Shown here: positions 36,021 through 44,761 of the stretch, piece after piece
How the letters are laid out: each line of letters begins with the position of its first letter
Numbering within the stretch: position 1 is the first letter of the stretch
From: CAXMRP01 sp964196155
GTDB taxonomy: Bacteria > Pseudomonadota > Alphaproteobacteria > Rhizobiales > Afifellaceae
Direction of reading: 5' to 3'
DNA: 64,000 nucleotides
NCBI GenBank assembly: GCA_964196155.1
Contig: CAXMRP010000069.1
Span: forward strand, 16,722 to 80,721
Notes under the pieces: model-generated
Told to the model about the DNA's origin: nothing
Databases searched by the model: none
What the model saw: the letters and a program-made list of their open reading frames with translations, nothing else
Made by a program: the position numbers and the translations under genes

Positions 36021-37007
36021 CTACCTCTCTTTGGGTGGGCCCTCGGGCGGGCGATTCAGGACGGCTTCAATCTCGTCTATGATCGCGTCCGGTAGCGGAC
36101 CATGATCCATCGCGCCGGCATTTTCTTTCGCCTGTTCGGCGTTCTTTGCGCCGGGCAAGGGAACAGTGCGCGGTGACTTTGCCAAAAGCCAGCATAATGC
36201 GCCCTGGGCCAGCGTGCGCCCGCCGACAGTGATCAGGTCGCGCACCGCGTCCAGCTGGCGGGCCCGGTCCGGCGAGGCGGTGCCATCGGTGAAATAGCCC
36301 TGCCACTGCGCATCGTTGGCGCGAATATCGCCGCTGGCGACGCGGTAACCGTCGGAATATTTGCCGGTCAGCACCCCCATGCCAAGCGGCGAACGGATGA
36401 GCTGGACCACTTCGTGCGCCCTTGCCGTCGCGTACATGGAGGAAGCGTCGATGAACAGGTTCATGGCGTGCTGGACTGCGATGAAACCGTCGCGACCGGC
36501 CATGGCATCGACGCTGCCCGGAAAATCAGTGCTCCATCCGAACGCACCGATGTGACCAGCGGCGACCAGTTCCTCCAGCGTATCGAAGGCCGGCGTGGCC
36601 TCGTCCACCGACAGGCCATTGAGATGCAATAGCATCACATCGATCTTGTCCCGCTGCAGGCGCTTGCGACTTTGATCGATGGAATCCCGGACATAGGCCG
36701 GATCGAACTTTGGCCCGGTCATCTGTTTGGTTTCAGCATCAAAGGCGTGACCGAATTTCGATACGATGATCGCGTCGGGGCGATTGCCCAAGGTCTTGCC
36801 CAGCAATGTCTCGGAGTGGCCGGCACCATAGACGGCGGAGGTGTCGAATACCCGCACACCGGCGTCCCACGCAGCATGAATGGCGCCGGCGGAATCAGCG
36901 TCGTTGGTGCCGGCGTAGCCGACCGATACATCGCCGCTCCAGAACGGGCCACCGATTGCCCAGCAGCCCATTGCTATTCGGGGCGCACCCTCAAATATGC
37001 TATCCAT
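36021..37007 (-). CDS. Aldo/keto reductase
   Basis: NADPH-dependent carbonyl reductase family, 328 residues, TIM barrel. The catalytic tetrad residues are visible: Asp and Tyr in VFDTSAVYGAG, Lys in IIVSKFG, and His in VMLLHLNG. NADP-binding residues are near VPLPGAKNAEQAKENAGA. The sequence matches the oxidoreductase group that includes YajO/Tas-like enzymes. It is divergent from a LysR regulator 89 bases away, which suggests that regulator controls it. The substrate is unknown. Confidence 0.92.
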   Translation of the reverse strand: MDSIFEGAPRIAMGCWAIGGPFWSGDVSVGYAGTNDADSAGAIHAAWDAGVRVFDTSAVYGAGHSETLLGKTLGNRPDAIIVSKFGHAFDAETKQMTGPKFDPAYVRDSIDQSRKRLQRDKIDVMLLHLNGLSVDEATPAFDTLEELVAAGHIGAFGWSTDFPGSVDAMAGRDGFIAVQHAMNLFIDASSMYATARAHEVVQLIRSPLGMGVLTGKYSDGYRVASGDIRANDAQWQGYFTDGTASPDRARQLDAVRDLITVGGRTLAQGALCWLLAKSPRTVPLPGAKNAEQAKENAGAMDHGPLPDAIIDEIEAVLNRPPEGPPKER

Positions 37008-37096
37008 ATTTCTGATCCTTTCATTATCGAAGCTATCAAAAGTGTTAAGTCACGGGCATACATTGGGTAAGTTGGAATTTTCGAAAGATTCATTTC

Positions 37097-37951
37097 ATGA
37101 ATGAAACGAAGTTGAACTGGTCCGATCTACAACTTTTCCTGGCGGTGGCGCGGGGCGGCGGGCTGGCTGCCGGGATGAAAATATCGGGCATGAGCGCGCC
37201 ATCACTGGGCCGGCACATGGTGGCGCTTGAGCGGGCAATCGGCGAGGTGCTGTTCGACCGACTGCCGCGCGGCTATGCGCTGACCCGGGCCGGAACGGCG
37301 CTGCTGACCGAAGCGGAAGCGGTCGAGGATCATGTTCTTGCCATCGCCCGTCGGCGCAATGCCGGCAACACAGACCTGCCCATCGCGATCACCGCCGGAA
37401 CATGGATGACACGATTTTTGGCGATACATATCGGCGACATTGGCGATACCGGCGCGCAGGGCTCGCGGCTGGTGTTTCGCGCCGCGGAAACCCGGCATAA
37501 TATTGGCCGGCGGGAAGCCAGTATCGGTATCAGAAATGCCCGGCCCGACGAGGCGGGATTAGCGGCCAGAAAAACCGCGCGGGTTGCCTTTGCCGCCTAT
37601 GCGACACCTTCGGCCGCGAAACGAAATGACTGGATTGCCACCGGCACCCAGACACCATCGGCAATTTGGGTCCGGGCCCACAAGCAGGATCAGATCCGGA
37701 TCGAAGTGACCCACCCGCGCTCACTGCTCGATCTGGCGCGGCAGGGTGCCGGCCATGTGGTGTTGCCGTGTTTTGTCGGCGGACAGGAACCGGCGCTGGT
37801 GCGCAGCGGGCCTATCATCCCGACGCTTTCCCACGACCAGTGGCTGGTTGTGCATGGGGAGGATCGCAATCAGCCGGCAGTGCGCCGCACGGTTGACCGA
37901 ATCGCCAAGCTGATCGTGTCGGCGCGAAAGATTTTTGAGGGGAAGGCGTGA
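37097..37951 (+). CDS. LysR-family transcriptional regulator
   Basis: 284 residues. The N-terminal winged helix is WSDLQLFLAVARGGGLAAGM ... SAPSLGRHMVALERAIGEVLFDR, typical of LysR. The effector domain is from about residue 90. It is divergent from the aldo/keto reductase gene, so that gene is the likely target. The 89-base intergenic region has an A/T-rich stretch with several TTCAT/ATGAA elements that could form an operator. No effector can be inferred. Confidence 0.92.
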   Translation: MNETKLNWSDLQLFLAVARGGGLAAGMKISGMSAPSLGRHMVALERAIGEVLFDRLPRGYALTRAGTALLTEAEAVEDHVLAIARRRNAGNTDLPIAITAGTWMTRFLAIHIGDIGDTGAQGSRLVFRAAETRHNIGRREASIGIRNARPDEAGLAARKTARVAFAAYATPSAAKRNDWIATGTQTPSAIWVRAHKQDQIRIEVTHPRSLLDLARQGAGHVVLPCFVGGQEPALVRSGPIIPTLSHDQWLVVHGEDRNQPAVRRTVDRIAKLIVSARKIFEGKA

Positions 37952-37997
37952 GTTGTCGCCGGGCGGCGAGCGCGGGCCACGATCGATCTGTTGGAGA

Positions 37998-38663
37998 TCA
38001 GGCGAGGAGGGTCCTTACCGCCTCGCCAATTGCGGTGCCGAGCAGGTGATGCGCATCGGCGTCGAAGTGAATGCCTTCTTCGGAGTCTGACCCGATATGG
38101 TCGCCGGCATTGAGGAACGGGATGCCGCGTTCTTCGGCGACCTGACGAAAGGCCGCGGCGAGCCTGCCAGATTTTTCCTCGCCGCCGTGAAACATTTCCG
38201 CCAGCTGGCCGGTCTCGATGATCGGCGGCGGGCAGACCAGCAGCAACGCCGGCGGCTTGCCGTTGCGGCCACAATCGCTGGCGCTGATGGTGTCGAGGAT
38301 ATTCGACGTGCCGAGCGCAATATCGAAGGGCGTCACCGAAAAACGCGCCTTCAAATCATTGGTGCCGAGCATGACGATCACCAGATCGACGGGCGTGTGG
38401 CTTTCCAAAATCGCCGGCAGGACGGCCAGACCGTTCTTGTGTACGCCTTCCAGCGGATCGGGATGGACGGTGGTGCGGCCGGGATGGCCTTCCTCGATGA
38501 CATGAAAACCGGGCGCCAGTGCCGAGGCCAGAACACCGGGCCAGCGCTCGTCCCGGCCAAAGCGGCGGCTGTCGCTCAGGTCCCGCATCGGCATGGTACC
38601 GTGGGTGTTGCTGTCGCCGAAACACAGTATTGTTTTTTCAGTATTCATATCAGCATTGCTCAT
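37998..38663 (-). CDS. SGNH/GDSL hydrolase (arylesterase-like)
   Basis: 221 residues from ATG 38663. The block I motif is ILCFGDSNTHGT (Ser nucleophile), block III is VIVMLGTNDLK, and the catalytic Asp/His are in GIHFDADAHHLLG. The pattern is that of multifunctional acyl-CoA thioesterase/arylesterase-type SGNH hydrolases of Alphaproteobacteria. No signal peptide is seen in this start. The frame extends upstream to 38876 but that part overlaps the opposite gene and is arginine-rich, so it is rejected. The substrate is unknown. Confidence 0.88.
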   Translation of the reverse strand: MSNADMNTEKTILCFGDSNTHGTMPMRDLSDSRRFGRDERWPGVLASALAPGFHVIEEGHPGRTTVHPDPLEGVHKNGLAVLPAILESHTPVDLVIVMLGTNDLKARFSVTPFDIALGTSNILDTISASDCGRNGKPPALLLVCPPPIIETGQLAEMFHGGEEKSGRLAAAFRQVAEERGIPFLNAGDHIGSDSEEGIHFDADAHHLLGTAIGEAVRTLLA

Positions 38664-38820
38664 CGAAACCGTTTTCCCTGATCGTGTTGCCATTGACCTT
38701 ATTGCGACCCTATTGGGCGAGACAGTTTTGGGCAAACCGGATGGCTTTACCGGGACGGCGTTTGATCGCACAGTTTGATCCCTTGCCACGCGCCGGGCGC
38801 GCAAGGGGACGGAGGGTGTG

Positions 38821-40062
38821 ATGGTTGGCAAGTCAGTGGAACGTTCCGATGGTCGGTCGCCCGATCTGCCGGGCACGCCGGATTTTGATGTCTATCCAAT
38901 TGCCGAGACTATTACCGGCGCGGACACCGATGGCGGTGGCGGCGTGGTGAGGGTTGAGTGGTCGGACGGCAAGACAAGCCGCTTTCATGCCCTGTGGTTG
39001 CGCGAAAACGCCGCCGACGCGCAAACGATCAATCTGGATACGCGGGAATCGATCTTCGATCTGGCCGCCGCGCCGGACGATCTGCATGTCGCCTCGGTGA
39101 GTGTCGATGGCGCCGGGGCGCTGGCGGTGCGGTTTGAGCCGGAGGGCCATGAGACGGCATATCATCCAGGATGGCTGCAGGCGCATGACGCTTCGATCGG
39201 CAGCGCGGATGCGCCAGATCCGGTCGCGCATCATTTTTGGCAGGCCGCCGATCTGCCGGAGCCGCCGACTTTTGATGGTGCAAATATCCTCACTGATGAT
39301 GGCGTGCTGGAGGACTGGCTGGGCGCGCTGGCCAAATATGGTCTGGCACGGCTGCGCAATGTGACGAGTGAGCCGGGCATGGTGGGGCAGGTGGCGGGCC
39401 GCATCGGCACGGTGCGCAACAGCAATTTTGGCACGGTGTTTGACGTGCGGGCGCGGCCTGACCCGGATTCCAACGCCTATACGTCGCTGGCGCTGGCCGG
39501 ACACACCGACCTGCCGACGCGGGAGTATCAGCCGGGCCTGCAATTCCTGCACTGTATGGAGAACACGACATCGGGCGGGCGGGCGGTCTATGTGGACGGG
39601 TTCGCTGTCGCCGAGGCGATCCGACAGAGCGACGACGATGCCTTCGCGGCGCTGACGACGATCCCGTGGACCTACACCAATCGGGCCCGCGACAGCGACT
39701 ATCGCTGGCGCTCACCGGCAGTGGTGCTGGCTCCGAACAGCGGCTATCGCGAAGTACGGATCGGCGGGTTTTTGCGCGGGCCGCTTGACGCCGCGTTCGA
39801 CGATGTGCCGCGAGCCTACCGGGCGCTGAAACTTTATTCGAAGCTGGCCACGGAGCCGGAATTCCAACAAGTATTTGCTTATCAGCCGGGCGATCTGGTC
39901 GCCTTTGACAATCGCCGTATCCTGCACGGGCGCGAGGCTTTTGACGCGGGCGGCGGCGGGCGCTGGCTACAGGGCTGTTATGGCGAGCGGGAGGAATTGC
40001 ACTCGCGGCTCAGAGTGCTGGCGCGCAATCGGCGTGCGGGCGGTAAAGTCGACCACACCTAG
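38821..40062 (+). CDS. Gamma-butyrobetaine dioxygenase-like Fe(II)/2-oxoglutarate oxygenase
   Basis: 413 residues from ATG 38821 (GTG 38818 is one codon earlier). The N-terminal part (about 25-115) is a GBBH-like/DUF971 domain with VEWSDGKTSRFHALWLREN. The C-terminal TauD/BBOX1 oxygenase domain (about 155-400) has the iron HxD in AGHTDLPTREYQPG and the distal His in FDNRRILHGREAF. The fold class hydroxylates gamma-butyrobetaine to carnitine in eukaryotes; bacterial members are mostly uncharacterised. No carnitine genes are next to it. The TAG stop is the first three bases of an inverted repeat at 40060. Confidence 0.88.
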   Translation: MVGKSVERSDGRSPDLPGTPDFDVYPIAETITGADTDGGGGVVRVEWSDGKTSRFHALWLRENAADAQTINLDTRESIFDLAAAPDDLHVASVSVDGAGALAVRFEPEGHETAYHPGWLQAHDASIGSADAPDPVAHHFWQAADLPEPPTFDGANILTDDGVLEDWLGALAKYGLARLRNVTSEPGMVGQVAGRIGTVRNSNFGTVFDVRARPDPDSNAYTSLALAGHTDLPTREYQPGLQFLHCMENTTSGGRAVYVDGFAVAEAIRQSDDDAFAALTTIPWTYTNRARDSDYRWRSPAVVLAPNSGYREVRIGGFLRGPLDAAFDDVPRAYRALKLYSKLATEPEFQQVFAYQPGDLVAFDNRRILHGREAFDAGGGGRWLQGCYGEREELHSRLRVLARNRRAGGKVDHT

Positions 40063-40112
40063 AGCGCATTTTTATCCGAAAACCGGTTTCCATTTTTGCC
40101 GAATGTGCTCTA
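40060..40112. repeat. Palindromic repeat, copy A
   Basis: A 53-base element with inverted ends (TAGAGCGCATT ... AATGTGCTCTA) around a CCGAAAACCGG core. It fills the whole gap between the two convergent genes. Its left TAG is the stop of the oxygenase gene and its right end (CTA on this strand) is the TAG stop of the Sel1 gene. It could serve as a transcription terminator for both. Confidence 0.85.
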
Positions 40113-40685
40113 GCGCCGGTCCCTCGACCATTGCCGCGCCAGATGCCGGGCCTGCGCGATCTGTGCGTCGGTCATGGTCCGCTCAAGCCGGTTGCGGTGT
40201 TTGATCATGTGTTCGTTGCCCTGTGCGATCGCCAGGCTGATCCACTTGTAGGCCTCGATATTGTCCTGAGCGACACCAGTACCGGCGGCGAACATCAGGC
40301 CGAGATCAAACTGGGCATAATCGTGGCCCTGCAGCGCGGCCATCCGATACCACTTCACCGCCTCGGTATCGTCGCGGGCCAGGCCCCAGCCATTGTCGTG
40401 CAGGATGCCGAGCCGGTATTGCGCGGCGGCGATGCCTTTTGTCGCGGCACGCCTGTACCACTTCACCGCTTCGCCATCGTCCTGCGCTACGGCGCGGCCG
40501 TACTCGTACAGCGTGCCGAGGCGATATTGCGCGGCCGCGTGGCCCTGTTCGGCCAACGGGCGAAACTCACGTAGCGCGGCGGCAAAGTCACGGGCGCGGA
40601 AGGCGTCTTCGCCGGCGCGGAAATCCTGCGCCGATGCAGAAGCGACAGACAGAATCAGCAGGAAACCGGCAAGGATTGACCGCAT
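40110..40685 (-). CDS. Secreted Sel1-repeat protein
   Basis: 191 residues with a signal peptide (MRSILAGFLLILSVASASA, cleavage near residue 19). From about residue 25 it carries four Sel1-like repeats, e.g. GHAAAQYRLGTLYEYGR, AVKWYRRAATKG and AQFDLGLMFAAGTGVAQD. Such alpha/alpha solenoids bind proteins in the periplasm. The partner is unknown. The stop codon is provided by the neighbouring repeat. Confidence 0.9.
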   Translation of the reverse strand: MRSILAGFLLILSVASASAQDFRAGEDAFRARDFAAALREFRPLAEQGHAAAQYRLGTLYEYGRAVAQDDGEAVKWYRRAATKGIAAAQYRLGILHDNGWGLARDDTEAVKWYRMAALQGHDYAQFDLGLMFAAGTGVAQDNIEAYKWISLAIAQGNEHMIKHRNRLERTMTDAQIAQARHLARQWSRDRR

Positions 40686-40758
40686 GACGATAATCTAGCG
40701 TGGGACCGGGGGAATGGCCATGGCACTAAACTGCTATGGCCGAATGGTGGACATGTGA

Positions 40759-41532
40759 CTATCCGTACCAGCCGCCGTATTTGACCCCAGCCGCCGCGCC
40801 GACCAGTTTTGCGAATTCCTGCGGGTCCTGTGTGCCGTCATCGCGGCCCCGGTAATGATAGGGATAGACGAATTTCGGCTTGAACTCCGCCACCGCCGAA
40901 GCCGCCGCCGCCGCGTCCATGGTGAAGGGCAGGTTCATGCAGACAAAGGCGACGTCGATGTCCTTGAGCGCCCGCATATCGGGAATGTCTTCGGTGTCGC
41001 CGGAGATATAGACGCGAAAACCGCCCAGGGTGAGCACATAGCCGTTGTCGCGACCCTCGGGATGAAATTTTTTCCGATCCTCGGTCATGTTGTAGGCGGG
41101 GATCGCATCGATGGTCAGGTCCATGTAGGCAGTCGAGCCGCCATTGGCGATCTGGCTGGCCCTGGCCTTCAGCGCATCGGGCAATTTGTCATGCACCGCC
41201 GGATTGGTGATCAGTTTGGTGTCGTCGCCGACCAGCGCGGCCAATGTGTCGGGCTTGTAATGATCGCCATGCTCGTGGGTGACAAGGATGAGATCGGGGC
41301 GGGGAAGATCGGCATAGGATGCCGCATCGCCGACGGGATCGGAATAGATCGTGCCGGCCGGGGTTTCCATGACCAACGAGGCGTGGCTGACCGGATGCAC
41401 GGTGATGTCGCCGGCGTCTGATTTGAACATATCGCTGTCGTTCATGGCGGCGCGGGCACCGTAGGGCAAAAGCGTAATTGTGCCGGCTGCGGCAGCCGCT
41501 GTCACAAGGAACTGGCGGCGTGTCTGTGTCAT
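40759..41532 (-). CDS. Tat-exported metallo-beta-lactamase-fold hydrolase
   Basis: 257 residues from ATG 41532, which follows GGGAGGG; the frame further upstream is not used. Tat signal: TQTRRQFLVTAAAAAGTITL, cleavage after about residue 28. The metal motif HEHGDHY and the later ISGDTEDIPDM and VYPYHYRG (histidine ligand) place it in the UlaG-like/L-ascorbate lactonase branch of the fold. Periplasmic. The substrate is unknown. Confidence 0.9.
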   Translation of the reverse strand: MTQTRRQFLVTAAAAAGTITLLPYGARAAMNDSDMFKSDAGDITVHPVSHASLVMETPAGTIYSDPVGDAASYADLPRPDLILVTHEHGDHYKPDTLAALVGDDTKLITNPAVHDKLPDALKARASQIANGGSTAYMDLTIDAIPAYNMTEDRKKFHPEGRDNGYVLTLGGFRVYISGDTEDIPDMRALKDIDVAFVCMNLPFTMDAAAAASAVAEFKPKFVYPYHYRGRDDGTQDPQEFAKLVGAAAGVKYGGWYG

Positions 41533-41675
41533 TGAACCCTCCCGTTGATTTTTTAGCGATCTAGCGCAGCGCAATGGTTATTCAAGGGGTCGTGTGGCGA
41601 TCGGCCATCTGGCTTTTAATTCCCGGGAACACGGCATTCATATCACTTATCCGGTTAGCGCCGGGTTGGCGCAGG

Positions 41676-42575
41676 TCAGTTCAGTGCCGGGTTGGCCCGC
41701 AGGCGCGCGACCATGAAGTCGACGAAGGCTCTGACTTTCGTCGAGACCATACGCCCCTCCTGATGCACTACATGGACCGGAAGCGGCGGCAACTCAAAGT
41801 CATCGAGAACGGCTTGCAGTTGCCCGCCGGCCAGTTGCGGGGCGACCTGGTAGGACAACAGCCGCGACAGGCCCCAGCCGCGAACCGCCAGCTCGATCAC
41901 CGCGTCGTTGGTGTTCATGCGCAGCCGCGAGGGTGCATGAACCGTCAGCGGCTTTCCCTTGTCCTGAAAACGCCAGTCGGTCGACCCCTGCATGGCCAGA
42001 GGCTGGATCAACTGGTGGCCGGACAGGTCATCGGGATGCCGGGGCGTGCCATTGGCGCTGAGGTAATCCGGCGCGGCGACCATAACCCGGCGCACGGTGC
42101 CGGCGCGGATGGCGCTCATTGACGAATCCGGTAACTCGCCGATGCGGATGGCAACGTCGACGCCCTCATCCATCAGGTTGACGACCCGGTCGAGAAACGA
42201 TGTCCGGGCGCTGACAAGCGGGTACTGATCGAGAAAATCGCCGACAATCGGGGTTACGATCATGCGGCCGAAAAGCACCGGGGCGGTGACGTGCAACGCG
42301 CCGCGCGGCGCGGCGTGGGAACCAACCGCCGCCTCCTCGGCCTCTTCCAGATCGTGCAGGATGCGATGGCTGTCGGCCAGGAAGCGCGTGCCGCTTTCGG
42401 TCAGGCGAACAGAGCGGGTGGTGCGAACGAACAACCGGGTTCCCAGCCGGTCCTCCAGCATGGCGACTGCGCGGGTGACCGCCGGCGGCGACATGCCGAG
42501 ATCACGGGCGGCGGCGGCGAACCCGCCACATTCCGCAACGCTTACAAAGGCCTGAATGGCGCGAAAGCGATCCAC
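41676..42575 (-). CDS. LysR-family transcriptional regulator (CrgA-like)
   Basis: 299 residues, GTG start at 42575. The HTH reads FRAIQAFVSVAECGGFAAAARDLG then MSPPAVTRAVAMLEDRLGTRLF. The C-terminal effector domain resembles the CrgA/YhjC group. The adjacent genes are a Tat MBL hydrolase (143 bases downstream, same strand) and a divergent secreted protein (147 bases away). Either could be its target; the sequence does not decide. Confidence 0.92.
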   Translation of the reverse strand: MDRFRAIQAFVSVAECGGFAAAARDLGMSPPAVTRAVAMLEDRLGTRLFVRTTRSVRLTESGTRFLADSHRILHDLEEAEEAAVGSHAAPRGALHVTAPVLFGRMIVTPIVGDFLDQYPLVSARTSFLDRVVNLMDEGVDVAIRIGELPDSSMSAIRAGTVRRVMVAAPDYLSANGTPRHPDDLSGHQLIQPLAMQGSTDWRFQDKGKPLTVHAPSRLRMNTNDAVIELAVRGWGLSRLLSYQVAPQLAGGQLQAVLDDFELPPLPVHVVHQEGRMVSTKVRAFVDFMVARLRANPALN

Positions 42576-42722
42576 TTCTATTAATCCACCCTATTATTCC
42601 ATTTTTTGAAATAGTCAATTGCTTTTTATCATTATTCTAATGTTTTGTGAAACTGACAATATTCCCCTCATCGGCTGCAAGACGCAGACGGAGCAGACAA
42701 ACGCACACCGAGGAGACATCCA

Positions 42723-43118
42723 ATGACCATCAAGCACCTGATTTATGCATCCATGCTCGCGGCACTGCCGTTTGCGGCCGGCAGCGCTTCGGCAGAAGCT
42801 ACCTTGTGGGGAATTTATGGCGCACACAGCAAGCATGATTGCCCGGTGAACAACCGCGATACCGCCAGGGAAGTTATTGCGCTCAGCACCGCCGACCTGT
42901 CGCCGCTGATGTCGAAATATGGCGTGAGTAAAATCGTCGACCAGTATCACTCCGGCCTTGAGCATACATTCCTGTGGGTGGTCGAGACGGAAGCGCCGCA
43001 CAAGCTGGAAGAATTTTCCATCGAGCTGGGGGTTGCCCGCTGGAACGATCTGAAATTCGTGCCCGAGCGCACCTTTGCCGATGTCATCACCGATGTTCGG
43101 GCAATCCACGGTCTTTGA
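42723..43118 (+). CDS. Small secreted protein of unknown function
   Basis: 131 residues. Signal peptide MTIKHLIYASMLAALPFAAG with a likely cleavage after SASA (about residue 24). The mature part is 107 residues with a conserved-looking HTFLWVVETEAPHKLEEF segment and one Cys (HDCPVN). The layout resembles small ferredoxin-fold proteins of the DUF3303 kind, but this is a guess. It is divergent from the LysR gene. No function is claimed. Confidence 0.75.
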   Translation: MTIKHLIYASMLAALPFAAGSASAEATLWGIYGAHSKHDCPVNNRDTAREVIALSTADLSPLMSKYGVSKIVDQYHSGLEHTFLWVVETEAPHKLEEFSIELGVARWNDLKFVPERTFADVITDVRAIHGL

Positions 43119-43296
43119 GGCACGGGGCTGAAGCCGCAATCAAAGGCTGATGCGGACGGGCATCGAGAGTTTGATGATACCGAGTAACGGCCTTTGATCC
43201 GGGCGCCGAGCGAGCAAGAAAACGCGCATTATCGTCAACGCCCCGGTATCGTTTTACCAGGATATGCGTTTCGTGCCGGCGCCCGGGAGAAAATTC

Positions 43297-43677
43297 ATGA
43301 CCGGACTGATCAAGTCGATTTTGAAAATGCCAACCCCATGGCTTGTCTGGATCATGCTTTTGTTGGTCGTCAACATGATCGTGCCGATTTTCTATATCCA
43401 GACTCTGGAAGCGCAATTGACCCTGGTTGCGATGATGTCAGGTGTTGTTGCCCAATCCATTATCCATGCACGGCTTGGCTTCGTTAAGCTTCTCGGGCTC
43501 GGACACGTGTTGTGGATACCGCTGGTAATCTGGCTTGGCTTACGGATCGGCGATGTTGGAATCGGCGACGGGTTTGGCATCTGGCTGGCGTCACTCGTGC
43601 TCTTGAACACGATCTCATTGATCATCGATTCCGTCGGTGTCATCCAATTCATTCTGGGAAACCGGACACCTGCATAG
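43297..43677 (+). CDS. Small integral membrane protein, unknown function
   Basis: 126 residues, four hydrophobic helices (about 13-35, 43-60, 66-85 and 92-115). ATG 43297 follows GGGAGA. The N-terminus is short and cytoplasmic (MTGLIKSILKMPTPWLVW). No motif is recognised. It stands between the secreted protein (178 bases upstream) and the flavin-binding oxidase-like gene (38 bases downstream), with which it may be co-transcribed. Confidence 0.7.
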   Translation: MTGLIKSILKMPTPWLVWIMLLLVVNMIVPIFYIQTLEAQLTLVAMMSGVVAQSIIHARLGFVKLLGLGHVLWIPLVIWLGLRIGDVGIGDGFGIWLASLVLLNTISLIIDSVGVIQFILGNRTPA

Positions 43678-43715
43678 GCGGGTTGACCGGTCCCGATAAA
43701 TCCAGCGAGATAACC

Positions 43716-44345
43716 ATGGCACGCGCCTTTGCACAGATCAGTTTTACCCCCGCAGTTCGGGCGATACAGGAGCAGTTCGGCTCGGCTGGTTCCTATGGAA
43801 AGTTTCTGGCACCGGAGGCTGAGCGCGGCGATGCGATCGGTCCGGCTGAACAGGAATTCATTGGCGAGATGGACGGGTTCTTTCAGGCGACGATTTCGGA
43901 AAGCGGCTGGCCCTATGTGCAGTTTCGCGGCGGCCCGAAGGGCTTTGTGAAGGTGCTGGACGACAAGACCATCGCTTACGCCGACTTTCGCGGAAACCGG
44001 CAGTATATCAGCGCCGGTAATATTTCGACTAACGACCGGATTTCGCTGATCCTGGTCGATTATCCCAATCGCCGGCGCCTCAAGGTCTGGGGCCATGCCC
44101 GCAGCATTGACGCTGCCGACGACCCGGAACTGATCAAGTCGCTACAGGATCCCTCCTATCGGGGGCTGCCGGAGCGGGCCATTGTGATCAGCATTGATGC
44201 GCTTGACTGGAACTGCCCGCAGCACATTCCCCAACGCATGACGCTGGAGGAGCTGGAGCCGCATCTGGGCGCGATGCGTGAGGAGATCGAACGGCTGAAG
44301 GCGGAAAATGACGAATTGCGAAATGCGGGCGTTCCGGCATTGTGA
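43716..44345 (+). CDS. Pyridoxamine 5'-phosphate oxidase family (FMN-binding split-barrel) protein
   Basis: 209 residues. The split-barrel core has FFQATISESGWPYVQFRGGPKGF and YADFRGNRQYISAGN followed by LILVDYPNRRRLKVWG, the usual flavin-binding pattern for the PPOX-like family. The last 30 residues form a coiled coil (LEPHLGAMREEIERLKAEN). The substrate is unknown and the enzyme need not act in PLP synthesis. It follows the membrane protein on the same strand. Confidence 0.85.
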   Translation: MARAFAQISFTPAVRAIQEQFGSAGSYGKFLAPEAERGDAIGPAEQEFIGEMDGFFQATISESGWPYVQFRGGPKGFVKVLDDKTIAYADFRGNRQYISAGNISTNDRISLILVDYPNRRRLKVWGHARSIDAADDPELIKSLQDPSYRGLPERAIVISIDALDWNCPQHIPQRMTLEELEPHLGAMREEIERLKAENDELRNAGVPAL

Positions 44346-44380
44346 GCAGCGACCGGGATAATGGAATTCACGAGTATTTT

Positions 44381-44602
44381 TTATTCGTTCGATGCCTTGC
44401 CGACAGATTGACGCCGCCACAGTGCGTAAACGGTCAAAAGCACGAACAGACCGAGCGCCGGCAGCAGGACAATATCCAGATATCCGACCAGGGCGGACAG
44501 GCCGACAAAGCCGAACAGGATGACCAGGATCGGCGTTAGGCAGCACAGTGCCATGATTGCCGAGCCGATAAGTCCTGTCTTGAGCATCTTGCGATCATTC
44601 AT
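44381..44602 (-). CDS. merF: Mercuric transporter MerF-like protein
   Basis: 73 residues with two membrane helices (about 10-31 and 42-63). The vicinal cysteine pair Cys20-Cys21 is in the first helix (ALCCLTPILVILFG), and SALVGYLDIVLLPALGLFVL matches MerF, which carries Hg(II) into the cytoplasm. MerF of Tn plasmids has a second cysteine pair near the C-terminus; this copy lacks it. No merR, merA, merP or merT is near, so it is an orphan. Confidence 0.85.
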   Translation of the reverse strand: MNDRKMLKTGLIGSAIMALCCLTPILVILFGFVGLSALVGYLDIVLLPALGLFVLLTVYALWRRQSVGKASNE

Positions 44603-44761
44603 GATCCGATAATATCGCCGATTGTCCAGGATTCATAGCCGATGATTGCCGTGGCCTGCGTTACCGCCTGCAGCGAATTGCGTTCAGCACGGTCACGCCG
44701 ATGAAGCGGCGTTGACAGAACGGGGACGCTCCACACAAGGCGAGCTGGACCGGATTACGGG

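Noticed and set aside
38664..38876. Upstream extension of the SGNH hydrolase
   Set aside because: It would overlap the opposite-strand oxygenase gene start and adds an Arg-rich segment that is not part of the family.
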